From positions 1 through 64,000 of the forward strand of contig NZ_CAMLGS010000007.1 of assembly GCF_946479685.1 (NCBI RefSeq): a DNA stretch of 64,000 bases, in the 5' to 3' direction. The notes beneath the pieces are model-generated. The model was not told where the DNA came from. It was given only the letters and a program-made list of their open reading frames with translations, and searched no databases. How positions within the stretch are numbered: position 1 is the stretch's first letter; each line of letters opens with the position of its first letter. Position numbers and translations under genes: made by a program. The DNA is from an uncultured Methylotenera sp. Lineage in GTDB: Bacteria; Pseudomonadota; Gammaproteobacteria; Burkholderiales; Methylophilaceae. Below are positions 26,996 to 37,400 of this stretch, one piece after another.

Positions 26996-27058
26996 TTTAA
27001 CTGCACTTTAGTCGTTTGGAGTAATTTGGTGTGCTATTTGGTAATGATTGCTAAGGTG

Positions 27059-28654
27059 TTACGCCACACCTTGGCTTAATAGGTAGTCTTCATAGTTACC
27101 ACTAAAGTCTACGATACCATCCGCTTTAATTTCGATAATGCGGGTAGCAATTGAGCTTACAAACTCACGGTCATGGCTAACAAAGAATAAAGTGCCTTTG
27201 TATTTGTCTAGCGCAGTGTTTAGCGCCTCGATAGATTCCATGTCCATATGGTTGGTAGGCTCGTCCATCAGCAATACGTTGGTTTTGCCTAGCATCAGCT
27301 TGCCGTATAGCATGCGGCCTTTTTCACCACCAGACAGTACTTTGACTGATTTCTTGGTGTCATCACCGGAGAATAGCAGGCGACCTAGCATGCTACGCAC
27401 GGTTTGGTCGTCATCGCCTTGCTGGGTGAATTTTGTCATCCACTCGAACAAGTCCTCGCCATCTTCAAACTCGTACTCATGGTCTTGTGCAAAATAACCA
27501 ATTTTGGCTTTCTCTGCCCATTTTACTTCACCATGCTTAGGCTCTAAATCACCAGCCAGACAGCGCAAGAACGTTGTTTTACCGATACCGTTTTCACCAA
27601 TAATTGCCACTTTTTCACCTGCTTCAAACATCAGGTCGATATCATTAAATAAGGTGCGATCAAAGCCGTGGCTGAGTTTTTTCAGTTCAACTGCATTACG
27701 GTGCAGTTTTTCACGGTCATCGTATTCAAAGCGAATAAACGGATATTGACGTGAAGAAGGCTTAAATTCTTCAATTTTGATTTTATCAATCTGTTTAGCA
27801 CGGCTAGTTGCCTGTTTTGCTTTAGACGCGTTAGCTGAGAAGCGGCGCACGAACTCTTGTAAGTCGGCGATTTGCTGTTTAGCTTTTGCGTTATCCTTTG
27901 CCTGCTGCGCACGTGCGGCAGTACTGGCTTCCATGTAGTCATCATAGTTACCTGGATATACAGCCACTTTACCGTAGTCCATGTCACAGGTATGCGTACA
28001 TACTTGGTTTAAGAAGTGGCGGTCATGAGAAATAATAATCATGGTGCAGTTGCGATTGTTCAGTACGTCTTCCAACCAGCGGATGGTATTGATGTCCAAG
28101 TTGTTGGTTGGCTCGTCAAGCAGCAGAATGTCAGGGTTAGCAAACAGCGCTTGTACTAGCAATACGCGTAGTTTCCAACCAGGCGCTACTGCGCTCATCG
28201 GGCCGTTATGCTGTTCAATTGGGATGCCAACGCCTAATAACAATTCGCCAGCACGCGCTTCAGCGGTGTAGCCATCGTATTCTGCAAATACAGCTTCCAA
28301 CTCGGCTGCGCGCATGTAGTCTTCTTCTGTGGCTTCCAAGTTAGCGTAAATTTCATTCTTTTCTAAGTTAGCCTTCCACATTTGCTCGTGGCCCATCATT
28401 ACCACATCAAGCACGCGCTGGTCTTCATAAGCAAACTGATCTTGGCGCAAGAATGCCATGCGTTCATTGCTGTCCAAGGAGATGTTGCCTGAGGTAGGCT
28501 CTAGCACTTTGGCTAGAATCTTCATGTAGGTTGACTTGCCGCAACCATTGGCGCCAATTAAACCATAGCGATTACCGTCGCCAAATTTAACCGAGATGTT
28601 TTCAAAGAGTGGCTTAGCGCCGAACTGCATCGTGATATTGTTAGAAATTAACAA
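27059..28654 (-). CDS. ybiT: ABC-F family ATPase, YbiT-like
   Basis: This is a soluble tandem ABC protein of the ABC-F group, which acts on the ribosome and has no membrane domain. At 531 aa it closely follows E. coli YbiT. It has two Walker A motifs (GANGCGKS, about 34-41, and GENGIGKT) and two Walker B motifs ([12 protein letters not shown] and [12 protein letters not shown]). The inter-domain linker carries [20 protein letters not shown], the P-site tRNA interaction region of the group. The first signature motif is degenerate ([11 protein letters not shown]) while the second is LSGGEKGR. The start is TTG, with AAGGTC 8 bp upstream. Client ribosome state and physiological role are not evident from the sequence. 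Confidence 0.93.
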   Translation of the reverse strand: MLISNNITMQFGAKPLFENISVKFGDGNRYGLIGANGCGKSTYMKILAKVLEPTSGNISLDSNERMAFLRQDQFAYEDQRVLDVVMMGHEQMWKANLEKNEIYANLEATEEDYMRAAELEAVFAEYDGYTAEARAGELLLGVGIPIEQHNGPMSAVAPGWKLRVLLVQALFANPDILLLDEPTNNLDINTIRWLEDVLNNRNCTMIIISHDRHFLNQVCTHTCDMDYGKVAVYPGNYDDYMEASTAARAQQAKDNAKAKQQIADLQEFVRRFSANASKAKQATSRAKQIDKIKIEEFKPSSRQYPFIRFEYDDREKLHRNAVELKKLSHGFDRTLFNDIDLMFEAGEKVAIIGENGIGKTTFLRCLAGDLEPKHGEVKWAEKAKIGYFAQDHEYEFEDGEDLFEWMTKFTQQGDDDQTVRSMLGRLLFSGDDTKKSVKVLSGGEKGRMLYGKLMLGKTNVLLMDEPTNHMDMESIEALNTALDKYKGTLFFVSHDREFVSSIATRIIEIKADGIVDFSGNYEDYLLSQGVA

Positions 28655-28755
28655 AATTTAGACCTTAAAAATAAATTAATTACAAAATATGGTGCGTTAT
28701 TATGTGTGTGGGATGGCTTAGCTATAATTGATGGGGCTAAGCATTTAACCCGCGC

Positions 28756-29358
28756 TTAAAATTGATTATAGATAACTACTTCTTCCATAGGCAGTTGCCC
28801 GCCGCGTGGCATGGCTTGTTTAAGTGCTTTGCCAACTACCACAAACATGGCTGGGATATGGTCTTCAGGCAGTTTTAATAGCTGCGCGACTGCATCAAAA
28901 TCAAATCCATCCATTGGGCAGGTATCGTAGCCCATTTCTTTTGCTGCAAGCATAATGGTAGTGGCGGCCATGCCGCATGAGCGCATGGCTTCATCACGCT
29001 GTACTTGTGTATTGCCGTCGTAATATTGGCCAATTGCTGGAACTAAATAATCTTGTACTGGTTTAGCTGCGTTAGACCAGTAGCGCTCAGGCTGCTTTGC
29101 CCATGCGTTTAAATCAGCTGTGAGCACGATCAGCAATGAGGCCTCTTCAACTTGGGCTTGGTTCCAGCTGACGCTGCGAATCTGTTGACGCAGTGCTGGG
29201 TCGGTGACTACGACAAATCTCCAGTTTTGGATGTTAAATGCAGTAGGAGAGAGCATGGCTAATGACATGAGCTTGGAAATTTCTTCCTCGCTCATTTTGT
29301 GTTGCGGGTCATAGGCTTTAACTGAGCGTCGCTCGATAATGGCTTGGCTTACTTTCAT
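28756..29358 (-). CDS. Nitroreductase family FMN oxidoreductase
   Basis: A 200-aa member of the NfsB/FRP-like nitroreductase fold, which uses FMN and NAD(P)H to reduce nitro or quinone compounds. The N-terminal ERRSVKAYDPQHKMSEEEISKLMSLAMLSPTAFNIQNWRFVVV holds the phosphate-binding Arg and the SPTAFNIQ FMN loop. The C-terminal AAKEMGYDTCPMDGFD is also typical. Its ATG overlaps the stop of the GreA/B-like gene (ATGA), so it is translationally coupled to the guaB-guaA-greB-like run. The natural substrate is unknown. Confidence 0.88.
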   Translation of the reverse strand: MKVSQAIIERRSVKAYDPQHKMSEEEISKLMSLAMLSPTAFNIQNWRFVVVTDPALRQQIRSVSWNQAQVEEASLLIVLTADLNAWAKQPERYWSNAAKPVQDYLVPAIGQYYDGNTQVQRDEAMRSCGMAATTIMLAAKEMGYDTCPMDGFDFDAVAQLLKLPEDHIPAMFVVVGKALKQAMPRGGQLPMEEVVIYNQF

Positions 29359-29861
29359 GATTGGTAGTGAATATCCAGAATTTCTAAATTGATGTTACCT
29401 GCAGGGCGTTGCCAGATGACGTTATCCCCAACCTTTTGCCCAAGTAATGATTTTGCAAGCGGTGAAACCCAGCTTACTTTATTGATGCTTGCATCAGCTT
29501 CGTCTTCACCTACAATATGAAACGTATGTTGCACCCCAGCATCATCTTCAACTTCAATGGTGGCGCCAAATAATACGGTTTCATGGCTCTGCTTAGTTGG
29601 GTCTACCAGTATTGCAGAGTCCAGTCTAGCGCGCACGTAGCGCAAATCACGCTCGATTTCGGCCACCTTGTCTTTGGCAAAAGTGTCGTCAGCAGTCAAT
29701 TTGAGGCGATTAAGCTCTGCGGTTAGCGACTCTTCCAGCGTTTGTAACTCAAGCGCGCCACAAGGCGTTACGTAGTTAGGGTGCTCGCTAATTGGGCGCT
29801 CAACAAGTTCTTTACCTCCGGCTTGTTCAAATCGCTCTTCATTCACAAATGCTCGGCTCAT
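29355..29861 (-). CDS. GreA/GreB-family transcription elongation factor
   Basis: The 168-aa protein has a helical N-terminal region (LQTLEESLTAELNRLKL...EIERDLRYVRARLDSAILV) and a C-terminal FKBP-like domain (VLFGATIEVEDDAGVQHTFHIVGEDEADASINKVSWVSPLAKSLLGQKVGDNVIW), the pattern of Gre factors that rescue backtracked RNA polymerase. The opening MSRAFVNEERF...ERPISEHPNYVT is that of the GreB-like subgroup. The start at 29861 is set by GGAGG 8 bp upstream; the longer frame to 29951 overlaps guaA. It follows guaA by 16 bp. Confidence 0.88.
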   Translation of the reverse strand: MSRAFVNEERFEQAGGKELVERPISEHPNYVTPCGALELQTLEESLTAELNRLKLTADDTFAKDKVAEIERDLRYVRARLDSAILVDPTKQSHETVLFGATIEVEDDAGVQHTFHIVGEDEADASINKVSWVSPLAKSLLGQKVGDNVIWQRPAGNINLEILDIHYQS

Positions 29862-29877
29862 AATGACTGACCTCCGG

Positions 29878-31485
29878 CTATTCCCACTCGATTGTGGCTG
29901 GCGGTTTGCCAGACACATCATAAACAACACGGTTAATGCCACGCACCTCATTAATAATTCGGTTCGAAACGCGGCCTAATAATGCGTATGGCAGCTCTGC
30001 CCAGTGTGCGGTCATAAAGTCGCTAGTGATTACAGCACGCAATGCCACCACGTAATCATAAGTACGGCCATCGCCCATCACACCCACTGATTTAACTGGT
30101 AAGAACACAGTGAAAGCCTGGCTAGTTAATTCATACCAGGTTTTACCGGTTGCTTCGTCTTTAGTGTTGCGCAGCTCTTCGATAAAAATCGCATCGGCAC
30201 GGCGCAGTAAATCAGCGTACTCTTGTTTGACTTCGCCTAAAATCCGCACACCCAAACCTGGGCCTGGGAATGGGTGGCGATACACCATATCAGCTGGCAA
30301 GCCCAGTGCTACACCTAGCTCGCGTACTTCATCTTTAAATAAGTCGCGTAGTGGCTCTAACAGTTTAAGACCCAATTGCTCAGGCAGGCCACCTACGTTG
30401 TGATGACTCTTGATAGTGACGGCTTTTTTAGATTTAGCACCGCCGGATTCAATCACATCAGGGTAAATCGTACCTTGCGCTAAAAATGTTGCGCCTTTAT
30501 GGCCGCCAGTGCCTGCTTTAAGTTTAGCCGCTTCGGCTTTAAACACTTCTACAAATTCGCGGCCGATGATTTTACGTTTGGCTTCAGGGTCACTCACACC
30601 ATTTAGATGCCCCATAAATTGATTCGTTGCATCGACGCGGATCACGTTAACATGTAAGCGACCTGCAAACATATCCATCACTAAATCACCTTCATTCAGG
30701 CGTAGCAAACCGTGGTCCACAAACACGCAGGTGAGTTGGTCGCCAATAGCGCGGTGAATCAGGGCAGCCGCAACGCTAGAATCCACACCGCCTGATAGAC
30801 CTAAAATGACCTCTTCATCACCAACCTGAGCTTTAATCTTGGCAACCGCTTCTGCAATGTAGTCACCCATAATCCAGTCAGGTTTTGCACCGCAAATCTC
30901 AAGTACAAAGCGGTTGAGCATGGCTTGACCTTGTTTGGTATGCGTTACTTCTGGGTGGAATTGTACCGCGTAGAATTTGCGTACTTCGTCGGCCATTGCG
31001 GCAATTGGCGTCGTATCGTTACTTGCAATTACCTTAAAGCCTGCTGGTAACTCTGTTACTTTGTCGCCGTGACTCATCCATACGTCAAGCAAGCCGTGAC
31101 CTTCAGCATTGGTGCTGTCTTGAATATCACGGAATAGGGCAGAGTGCCCGCGTGCACGAACGGCCGCATAGCCAAATTCACGTTTATGGCCAGCCTCTAC
31201 TTTGCCGCCCAGTTGTTGCGCCATAGTTTGCATGCCGTAGCAAATGCCCAATACTGGTACATTTAGCTCAAACACTGCTTGTGGTGCTTTGTCTGTTTCC
31301 TCTTCATATACACTTGCATGGCTGCCAGAAAGAATAATGCCATCAGCGCCGAAGTTGCGTACAAAGTCATCTGTCACGTCACATGGGTGAATTTCGCAAT
31401 ACACGTGCGCTTCACGTACGCGACGCGCGATTAGTTGCGTTACTTGTGAGCCGAAGTCTAGGATTAGAATTTTGGAATGAGTCAT
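29878..31485 (-). CDS. guaA: GMP synthase (glutamine-hydrolysing)
   Basis: GuaA converts XMP to GMP, using ammonia released from glutamine. The 535-aa protein has a class I amidotransferase domain with the nucleophile Cys82 in GICYGMQ and His177/Glu179 in QFHPEV. A PP-loop ATP domain with SGGVDSS at 231-237 and a C-terminal dimerisation domain ending [16 protein letters not shown] follow. It is downstream of guaB on the same strand, so the IMP-to-XMP-to-GMP steps are encoded together. A strong hairpin lies in the 94-bp guaB-guaA gap. Confidence 0.98.
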   Translation of the reverse strand: MTHSKILILDFGSQVTQLIARRVREAHVYCEIHPCDVTDDFVRNFGADGIILSGSHASVYEEETDKAPQAVFELNVPVLGICYGMQTMAQQLGGKVEAGHKREFGYAAVRARGHSALFRDIQDSTNAEGHGLLDVWMSHGDKVTELPAGFKVIASNDTTPIAAMADEVRKFYAVQFHPEVTHTKQGQAMLNRFVLEICGAKPDWIMGDYIAEAVAKIKAQVGDEEVILGLSGGVDSSVAAALIHRAIGDQLTCVFVDHGLLRLNEGDLVMDMFAGRLHVNVIRVDATNQFMGHLNGVSDPEAKRKIIGREFVEVFKAEAAKLKAGTGGHKGATFLAQGTIYPDVIESGGAKSKKAVTIKSHHNVGGLPEQLGLKLLEPLRDLFKDEVRELGVALGLPADMVYRHPFPGPGLGVRILGEVKQEYADLLRRADAIFIEELRNTKDEATGKTWYELTSQAFTVFLPVKSVGVMGDGRTYDYVVALRAVITSDFMTAHWAELPYALLGRVSNRIINEVRGINRVVYDVSGKPPATIEWE

Positions 31486-31506
31486 TATTGTTTAGTCACA
31501 AAATGC

Positions 31507-31555
31507 ACAGAGAACACAACGTCAAGGCGGAGCGCCCTGATATTGTGTTCTCTGT
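31507..31555 (-). promoter_or_regulatory. Hairpin in the guaB-guaA spacer
   Basis: ACAGAGAACACAA (31507-31519) and its exact complement TTGTGTTCTCTGT (31543-31555) form a 13-bp stem. The enclosed 23 nt contain an inner GGCG/CGCC stem (31526-31529 with 31533-31536). In guaBA mRNA the element lies 22 nt upstream of the guaA ATG. It is not followed by a good T run, so an mRNA-stability, processing or attenuation role is more likely than simple termination. Confidence 0.5.
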
Positions 31556-31579
31556 TGTTAAAGTTAATATTAAATGGAA

Positions 31580-33067
<1,488 letters not shown>

Positions 33068-33076
33068 TTATACAGA

Positions 33077-33104
33077 CTTATAATCGACTTAGCGAGAGTG
33101 TCAA
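33077..33104 (-). promoter_or_regulatory. sigma-70 promoter of guaBA
   Basis: On the minus strand TTGACA (33104-33099) is a perfect -35 box. After a 16-bp spacer comes TATAAG (33082-33077), five of six matches to the -10 consensus. Transcription would start near 33070, leaving a leader of about 30 nt before the guaB ATG at 33040. Confidence 0.6.
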
Positions 33105-33212
33105 TCATTTATTTGTAAACTATAAATGCAAATAGTCGTTAATTGTGCTACTTGCTAGTAATTTAGAATAGCAATAATATGACCGAACACCTATAAATCT
33201 AAGGGATGTTTT

Positions 33213-33722
33213 ATGATCACTCGCCTATTGCTGCTATGTTTAGCGGTGTTGCCATTGATGGCAAATGCTGAAATTTACAAATGGAAAGACAAGGATGGCG
33301 TCACTCGTTATAGTGATGTGCCACCGCCTTCCAATGTTAAGCAAGAGGCGATTCAAGGCAAAAAGTTAGCAAAGCCAACTGGCCTGGCGCCATTGGCGCC
33401 GGTGGCGGGCGATATCACTAACGCCACTAATAAAAATAAAACACCGGAAAAAAATAAGGAAAGTAGTGCGTCTCAAGATGAGGCTGCAAGAAAGCGCGCA
33501 CAAGATGCTGAGGTGGAAAAAGCGGCTGACAAACAAAAGCAGGCAGAATTGAAGGTTAAGCAGGAGAACTGCGCAGCGGCTAAGAAGAACCTAGCTACTT
33601 ATAGCATAGGTGGCAGAATTTCAAGGATCAACGATGCTGGTGAGCGTGAGTATCTGAGTGATGAAGAGTTGGCGCATGGTAAAGCGGACTCTCAGCGAGA
33701 TGTAGATGCCTACTGCAATTAA
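33213..33722 (+). CDS. DUF4124-domain periplasmic protein
   Basis: The 169-aa protein has a signal peptide (MITRLLLLCLAVLPLMANA). An N-terminal DUF4124 segment EIYKWKDKDGVTRYSDVPPPSNV, widespread in beta- and gammaproteobacteria, is followed by a Lys/Glu/Ala-rich, probably coiled-coil region and a C-terminal stretch with two cysteines (ENCAAAKKNLATYS and VDAYCN). Function is unknown. AAGGGA precedes the ATG. It is monocistronic and ends at a strong terminator. Confidence 0.85.
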   Translation: MITRLLLLCLAVLPLMANAEIYKWKDKDGVTRYSDVPPPSNVKQEAIQGKKLAKPTGLAPLAPVAGDITNATNKNKTPEKNKESSASQDEAARKRAQDAEVEKAADKQKQAELKVKQENCAAAKKNLATYSIGGRISRINDAGEREYLSDEELAHGKADSQRDVDAYCN

Positions 33723-33744
33723 GCTTTAATTTTAGGCGATGGAT

Positions 33745-33773
33745 ATGGGCGCTATGGATGCGCCCATTTTTTT
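33745..33773 (+). terminator. Intrinsic terminator after the DUF4124 gene
   Basis: ATGGGCGC (33745-33752) pairs perfectly with GCGCCCAT (33760-33767) around a 7-nt loop and runs into seven T residues. Confidence 0.85.
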
Positions 33774-33821
33774 GCTGGCGTTAGCTTTGAGTTTGAGGTG
33801 ATGGTGATTTTAGGGCGGAAT

Positions 33822-34145
33822 TTAGGTGGCAATATCTCCGCCGCCTTTTTTCATGGCTTTCCCGTCGGCGGCACGTTGTTTTCTTACTTCTTTAGGGTCG
33901 GCAATCAGCGGACGATAAATTTCTACGCGATCTAAATGGCGTAACTTGGTATCCAGTTTGGTGAGCTTACCGAAGATTCCGATTTTATTGATGCTTAAAT
34001 CAATGTCAGCAAATTTACCCATGATGCCAGAAGCCTTGATTGCTTCTTCTGCGGTGATGCCGTCTTGCACTTTGATAGGAATGATTAATTGCTCATCAGG
34101 TAGTGCATAAGCAACTTCTACGGTAATTTCAGTGGGTAGACTCAT
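33822..34145 (-). CDS. RnfH/RatB family protein
   Basis: A 107-aa ubiquitin-like-fold protein of the RnfH (UPF0125, RatB) family: EITVEVAYALPDEQLIIPIKVQDGITAEEAIKASGI, then IGIFGKLTKLDTKLRHLDRVEIYRPLIADPKEVRKQRA. The last block is the family signature. It follows the ratA-like gene by 12 bp, and both are divergent from smpB, the conserved proteobacterial arrangement. The molecular role is not settled; the family name comes from association with Rnf genes. Confidence 0.92.
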   Translation of the reverse strand: MSLPTEITVEVAYALPDEQLIIPIKVQDGITAEEAIKASGIMGKFADIDLSINKIGIFGKLTKLDTKLRHLDRVEIYRPLIADPKEVRKQRAADGKAMKKGGGDIAT

Positions 34146-34157
34146 TTTATCGTTCCA

Positions 34158-34592
34158 TTATTTTGCATAAATCGCATTGGCACGTTTTACAAAGCCATCT
34201 ACGAAGGTGTTGGCAATATGATTAAATACAGGTGCAATAATTTTTTCTAAAAAATGATTTTCAAATTCGTAGTTAAGTGAGAACTCAACCTTACAGGCAT
34301 CATCACTCAACGCTACAAAGTGCCACGATCCGTTTAAATGCTTGAATGGCCCATTTTTTAATTGAATTTCCATGGCTAACGGAAAAGTCTTATGGTTTTC
34401 TGTTGTGAAATTCTGACGTAGTCCGTGATAGTCTATATGCAAGGTGGCGATAGTGCTGACATCATCTTGTTGAATTAAATCAACACCGCCACACCAAGGT
34501 AGAAATTTTGGATATTGCTCAACGTCATCTACTAACAGGAACATGCTAGCTGCTGAATGATTGACTAAAACGGTTTTTTTAACATGCGCCAT
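34158..34592 (-). CDS. ratA: RatA / COQ10-like START-domain protein
   Basis: A 144-aa single-domain polyketide-cyclase/START-like protein: KKTVLVNHSAASMFLLVDDVEQYPKFLPWCGGV at the start and YEFENHFLEKIIAPVFNHIANTFVDGFVKRANAIY at the end. The same family includes mitochondrial COQ10, which binds ubiquinone, and E. coli RatA, reported to hinder 70S ribosome formation. A quinone role is at least as likely as a toxin role. It forms a pair with the RnfH-like gene and diverges from smpB. Confidence 0.9.
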   Translation of the reverse strand: MAHVKKTVLVNHSAASMFLLVDDVEQYPKFLPWCGGVDLIQQDDVSTIATLHIDYHGLRQNFTTENHKTFPLAMEIQLKNGPFKHLNGSWHFVALSDDACKVEFSLNYEFENHFLEKIIAPVFNHIANTFVDGFVKRANAIYAK

Positions 34593-34735
34593 GCTTGCCT
34601 TTAAACATTACCTGAAATCTGATGAGCTCAAACGCGAGCAAATTACTTGTTATTACTCAATATGTTCAACCAAACAAACAAGAGAGTAGAGTAAAATGGC
34701 GATTTTAAGCTATTCGCCAAGAAATTTTTAGTTTT

Positions 34736-35185
34736 ATGAGCATTGCACAAAATAAAAAAGCTTTTTTTGATTATTTTATCGAAGATAAATATGAGGCTGG
34801 TATCGTCTTAGAGGGCTGGGAAGTCAAAGCGATACGAGAGAATCGTATTAATATTAAAGAAGCTTATGTCATTATTCAGCGAGGTGAGGTCTATTTAATT
34901 GGATGTCACGTAACGCCGCTGGGCGCCGCTTCTACGCATATTCGCCCGGATGCAATTAGAACGCGTAAGCTTCTGTTGCATAACGAAGAAATATCAAAGT
35001 TAATCGGTAAAGTAGAGCGCTCTGGGTATACCTTGGTGCCGCTAGATATGCACTTCTCTAAAGGGCGCGTAAAAGTGCAGATTGGCCTTGCCAAAGGTAA
35101 GAAGCAGCATGATAAGCGTGATACTGAAAAAGAACGTGATTGGGAGCGCGAAAAAGGCCGAATCATGCGTGCGCATAATAAATAG
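34736..35185 (+). CDS. smpB: SsrA-binding protein SmpB
   Basis: SmpB delivers tmRNA to stalled ribosomes in trans-translation. The 149-aa beta-barrel protein has [39 protein letters not shown] near the start and the basic C-terminal tail [30 protein letters not shown], which enters the empty mRNA channel. Its RNA partner, ssrA, begins 115 bp downstream on the same strand. Confidence 0.98.
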   Translation: MSIAQNKKAFFDYFIEDKYEAGIVLEGWEVKAIRENRINIKEAYVIIQRGEVYLIGCHVTPLGAASTHIRPDAIRTRKLLLHNEEISKLIGKVERSGYTLVPLDMHFSKGRVKVQIGLAKGKKQHDKRDTEKERDWEREKGRIMRAHNK

Positions 35186-35300
35186 TTTTGTTGGCTATTT
35201 TAAAAGCGTATAATCAAACTTGCTTATGAAATTTACAGCGGCTGAACTGTTGTAGATATCATCTGTCAGATTGTGACTGTTTTTTAAGTTACAGACTTAT

Positions 35301-35665
35301 GGGGCTGACCAGGTTTCGACGTGGGTTGCAAAGCAGTGCAGGGCATACCGAGGACTAGTCACCTCGTAAATAAACTAGAAAAAGTATAGTCGCAAACGAC
35401 GAAACTTACTCTCTAGCAGCTTAATCCTGCTGGACGCTGCACCATCTCTCCCGTGGGGTGGATTGGGGTAACCCATACGCAGTGTCATATACACGGGATA
35501 CGTGTTGTGTTGGGTTACTTAGCACTTCATTAACCTTTAGGTAACTCGCGTGTAAATTGCTTGTCTGTTGGTGTGTTGCACGTTAAATTAAACAACAAGG
35601 CTAAGTATGTAGAACTGTCTGTGGAGGGCTTGCGGACGCGGGTTCGATTCCCGCCTGCTCCACCA
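35301..35665 (+). ncRNA. ssrA: Transfer-messenger RNA (tmRNA)
   Basis: The 5' end GGGGCTGACC and the 3' end with T arm GCGGG-TTCGATT-CCCGC, then CTGCTCC-A-CCA, form the tRNA-like domain with the G3-U pair that AlaRS reads. The tag frame starts with GCA at 35392 after TATAGTCG and encodes ANDETYSLAA, ending at TAA (35422-35424), a betaproteobacterial-type degradation tag. Position 6 of the acceptor stem is a T-T mismatch. Length is about 365 nt. A TATAAT at 35209-35214 could belong to a promoter, leaving a leader that would need processing. Confidence 0.97.
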
Positions 35666-35672
35666 TATACCA

Positions 35673-35704
35673 AAATCCCAACCCTAAAGGTTGGGATTTT
35701 TTTT
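35673..35704 (+). terminator. Intrinsic terminator of ssrA
   Basis: AATCCCAACC pairs with GGTTGGGATT around CTAAA and runs straight into eight or more T residues, 8 nt after the tmRNA CCA end. Confidence 0.9.
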
Positions 35705-35863
35705 GCCTGAATTACTGGTGCCAAATTGCTGGTGTTAGTGTAGTTTCTTGATTTTGTAGGTGACAGGTTGCCAAAGGTGCCCAGCATCGATGCGCTGTAC
35801 ATCTCTTAGTGTTCGGTTTTCCTTGTTTCCACATATTGGTTGCCTCATATCAGTTGACGCATG

Positions 35864-37123
35864 TCAGAGGTATTTGAATGCCAGTGCCGCGATGATGGTG
35901 GGCAGCAGAGCCGCCAGTAGCAACCCTAGTGGATGAACGGACTCATCTTCGAAATTACTGCGTAAAATCGCAATGCCTGCAGGGTTAGGTGCGTTAGCAA
36001 TGATGGTCAGGCCGCCGCCTGTGACTGCGCCGGTGACTAGTGCGTACTTGAAGCTGTCACTAAGTCCCTCAACCAGTGAGCCAAGGTAGGTGAGTGCTGC
36101 GTTGTCGGTAACGGCCGTGAGTATGGTTGCGCCTAAGAACACTTGGTCGCTGCTCATGCTCATTAATGCTGGTTGCAGCCACCATTGCTGCTGCCCGCCC
36201 AATACAACTAAACCAGCCAAAAAGAACGCGACCAACAGCCCTTCGCGCAAGATTAGGCGATCCTGATGATGCTGATAGGCATGCGCTACACCTAGGAAAA
36301 ACAGGAACAAACCTAGAAATATCGCTGGATGGTGCGCGAATACTACGATGCCTGTGAGAAAGAGCAGATGTGTCAATACCAAGGCAAATGGCACGGGTTC
36401 GCTGACGGTCTTTGCTGCGGTTGCTGATAGTTGGCTTAACTCTCTACGGAACAGTAACGTTGCGCCTAAAGCATTGATGACGACAGCAAGTGCAGCTTTC
36501 CAGCCAAAAGTCGCTATCATGAAAGTAGTGTCCCATTGCCATTTGGCGGCAACCATCAATACGGGCGGTGCAGCAAATGGCGTCAAGGTGCCGCCGATGG
36601 AAATGTTGACGAATAGTACGCCGAGTGTGGCGTACTTCAAGCGTGATGAAATGTTGTGAGAAAAAATGCGCTCAGAAAGTATTAGCGCGGCAAGTGTCAT
36701 CGCTGCCGGTTCGGTGATGAGTGAGCCGAGTAGGGGCGTTAATGCCAGTACGGTAAAGTAAAAGCCCATGCTGCCGGGTAAAGGAATGGCTCGTGCCAAG
36801 AGGTTCACCGTTGTCATCGCAGTTTGCAGGATCGGGCGTGTGCCGGCAACCACCATGATGGCAAAAACGAACATCGGTTCGGTGAAGTTGCGGGAGTCAA
36901 GGTATTGGGTGGCCACCTTTGCACCATCCGTGGCGAACATCGCTAGCACTAGCACCAACGCCCAAAAACCAAATACTACTTCGACCTCGCCCAGCAGGTG
37001 CCACACCCCGGCATGGGTTGGTTGAGTATGTGCCAGATGCTCAAAAAACTTGGTGGAGAATGTATGCAGGATGGCAATCGCGAAAAGAGCAGCGCTGATT
37101 AATTCAATGGTGGATGGGGTCAT
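35864..37123 (-). CDS. Putative Na+/H+ antiporter-like membrane protein (PF07399 type)
   Basis: A 419-aa polytopic inner-membrane protein with roughly ten or more hydrophobic segments. Motifs seen include EPMFVFAIMVVAGTRPILQTA, LTPLLGSLITEPAAMTLAALILSERIF, GGTLTPFAAPPVLMVAAKWQWDT and a C-terminal TDNAALTYLGSLVEGLSDSFKYALVTGAVTGGGLTIIANAPNPAG. The internally repeated half-sites with TDNA and ANAPNP-type segments resemble the ion-transporter superfamily that includes NhaD. Transport of Na+/H+ is a family-level annotation; the real ion is unknown. It is monocistronic and converges with ssrA. Confidence 0.8.
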   Translation of the reverse strand: MTPSTIELISAALFAIAILHTFSTKFFEHLAHTQPTHAGVWHLLGEVEVVFGFWALVLVLAMFATDGAKVATQYLDSRNFTEPMFVFAIMVVAGTRPILQTAMTTVNLLARAIPLPGSMGFYFTVLALTPLLGSLITEPAAMTLAALILSERIFSHNISSRLKYATLGVLFVNISIGGTLTPFAAPPVLMVAAKWQWDTTFMIATFGWKAALAVVINALGATLLFRRELSQLSATAAKTVSEPVPFALVLTHLLFLTGIVVFAHHPAIFLGLFLFFLGVAHAYQHHQDRLILREGLLVAFFLAGLVVLGGQQQWWLQPALMSMSSDQVFLGATILTAVTDNAALTYLGSLVEGLSDSFKYALVTGAVTGGGLTIIANAPNPAGIAILRSNFEDESVHPLGLLLAALLPTIIAALAFKYL

Positions 37124-37400
37124 GCGTGTTCCTTACTCGTCAATTCATTCTCTTCGAAGATTGTTATTTTAGTATCTTAAAAGTGTTATTCGGTATATGT
37201 GAGATTGTCCGTGTCTCCAAAATCTATGAAAGACTGCTAAACACAGATTTTCCTAAATACATGTTTTATTCGCCCAAATTTTATTGATTGGCGCGTGCTT
37301 ATTGGCGATTGTTCAATTGAAACCGCAATTAATTGGCGGTAGAATCAAATTAAAATAGCATCGATATAATAATGAATAGTGTGAGCTCCACATAACAATT
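37124..37400. promoter_or_regulatory. Divergent gap before the HD-GYP-like gene
   Basis: This 277-bp AT-rich gap separates two divergent genes. ATTGGCG occurs three times on the plus strand (37287, 37301, 37332). TATAAT at 37365-37370 lies 31 bp before the HD-GYP-like ATG but lacks a good -35 box at the right distance, so an activator-dependent promoter is possible. Confidence 0.3.

Noticed and set aside
33822..34592. ratA/ratB as a classical toxin-antitoxin pair
   Set aside because: Position next to smpB and sequence match the conserved RatA(COQ10-like)/RnfH pair. The family relation to ubiquinone binding makes a mobile toxin-antitoxin role unlikely.
35530..35802. Minus-strand open frame of 90 codons with GGNRTRVRKPSTDSSTYLALL
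   Set aside because: It is the antisense of the tmRNA 3' domain; this sequence is a well-known false protein caused by translating ssrA.
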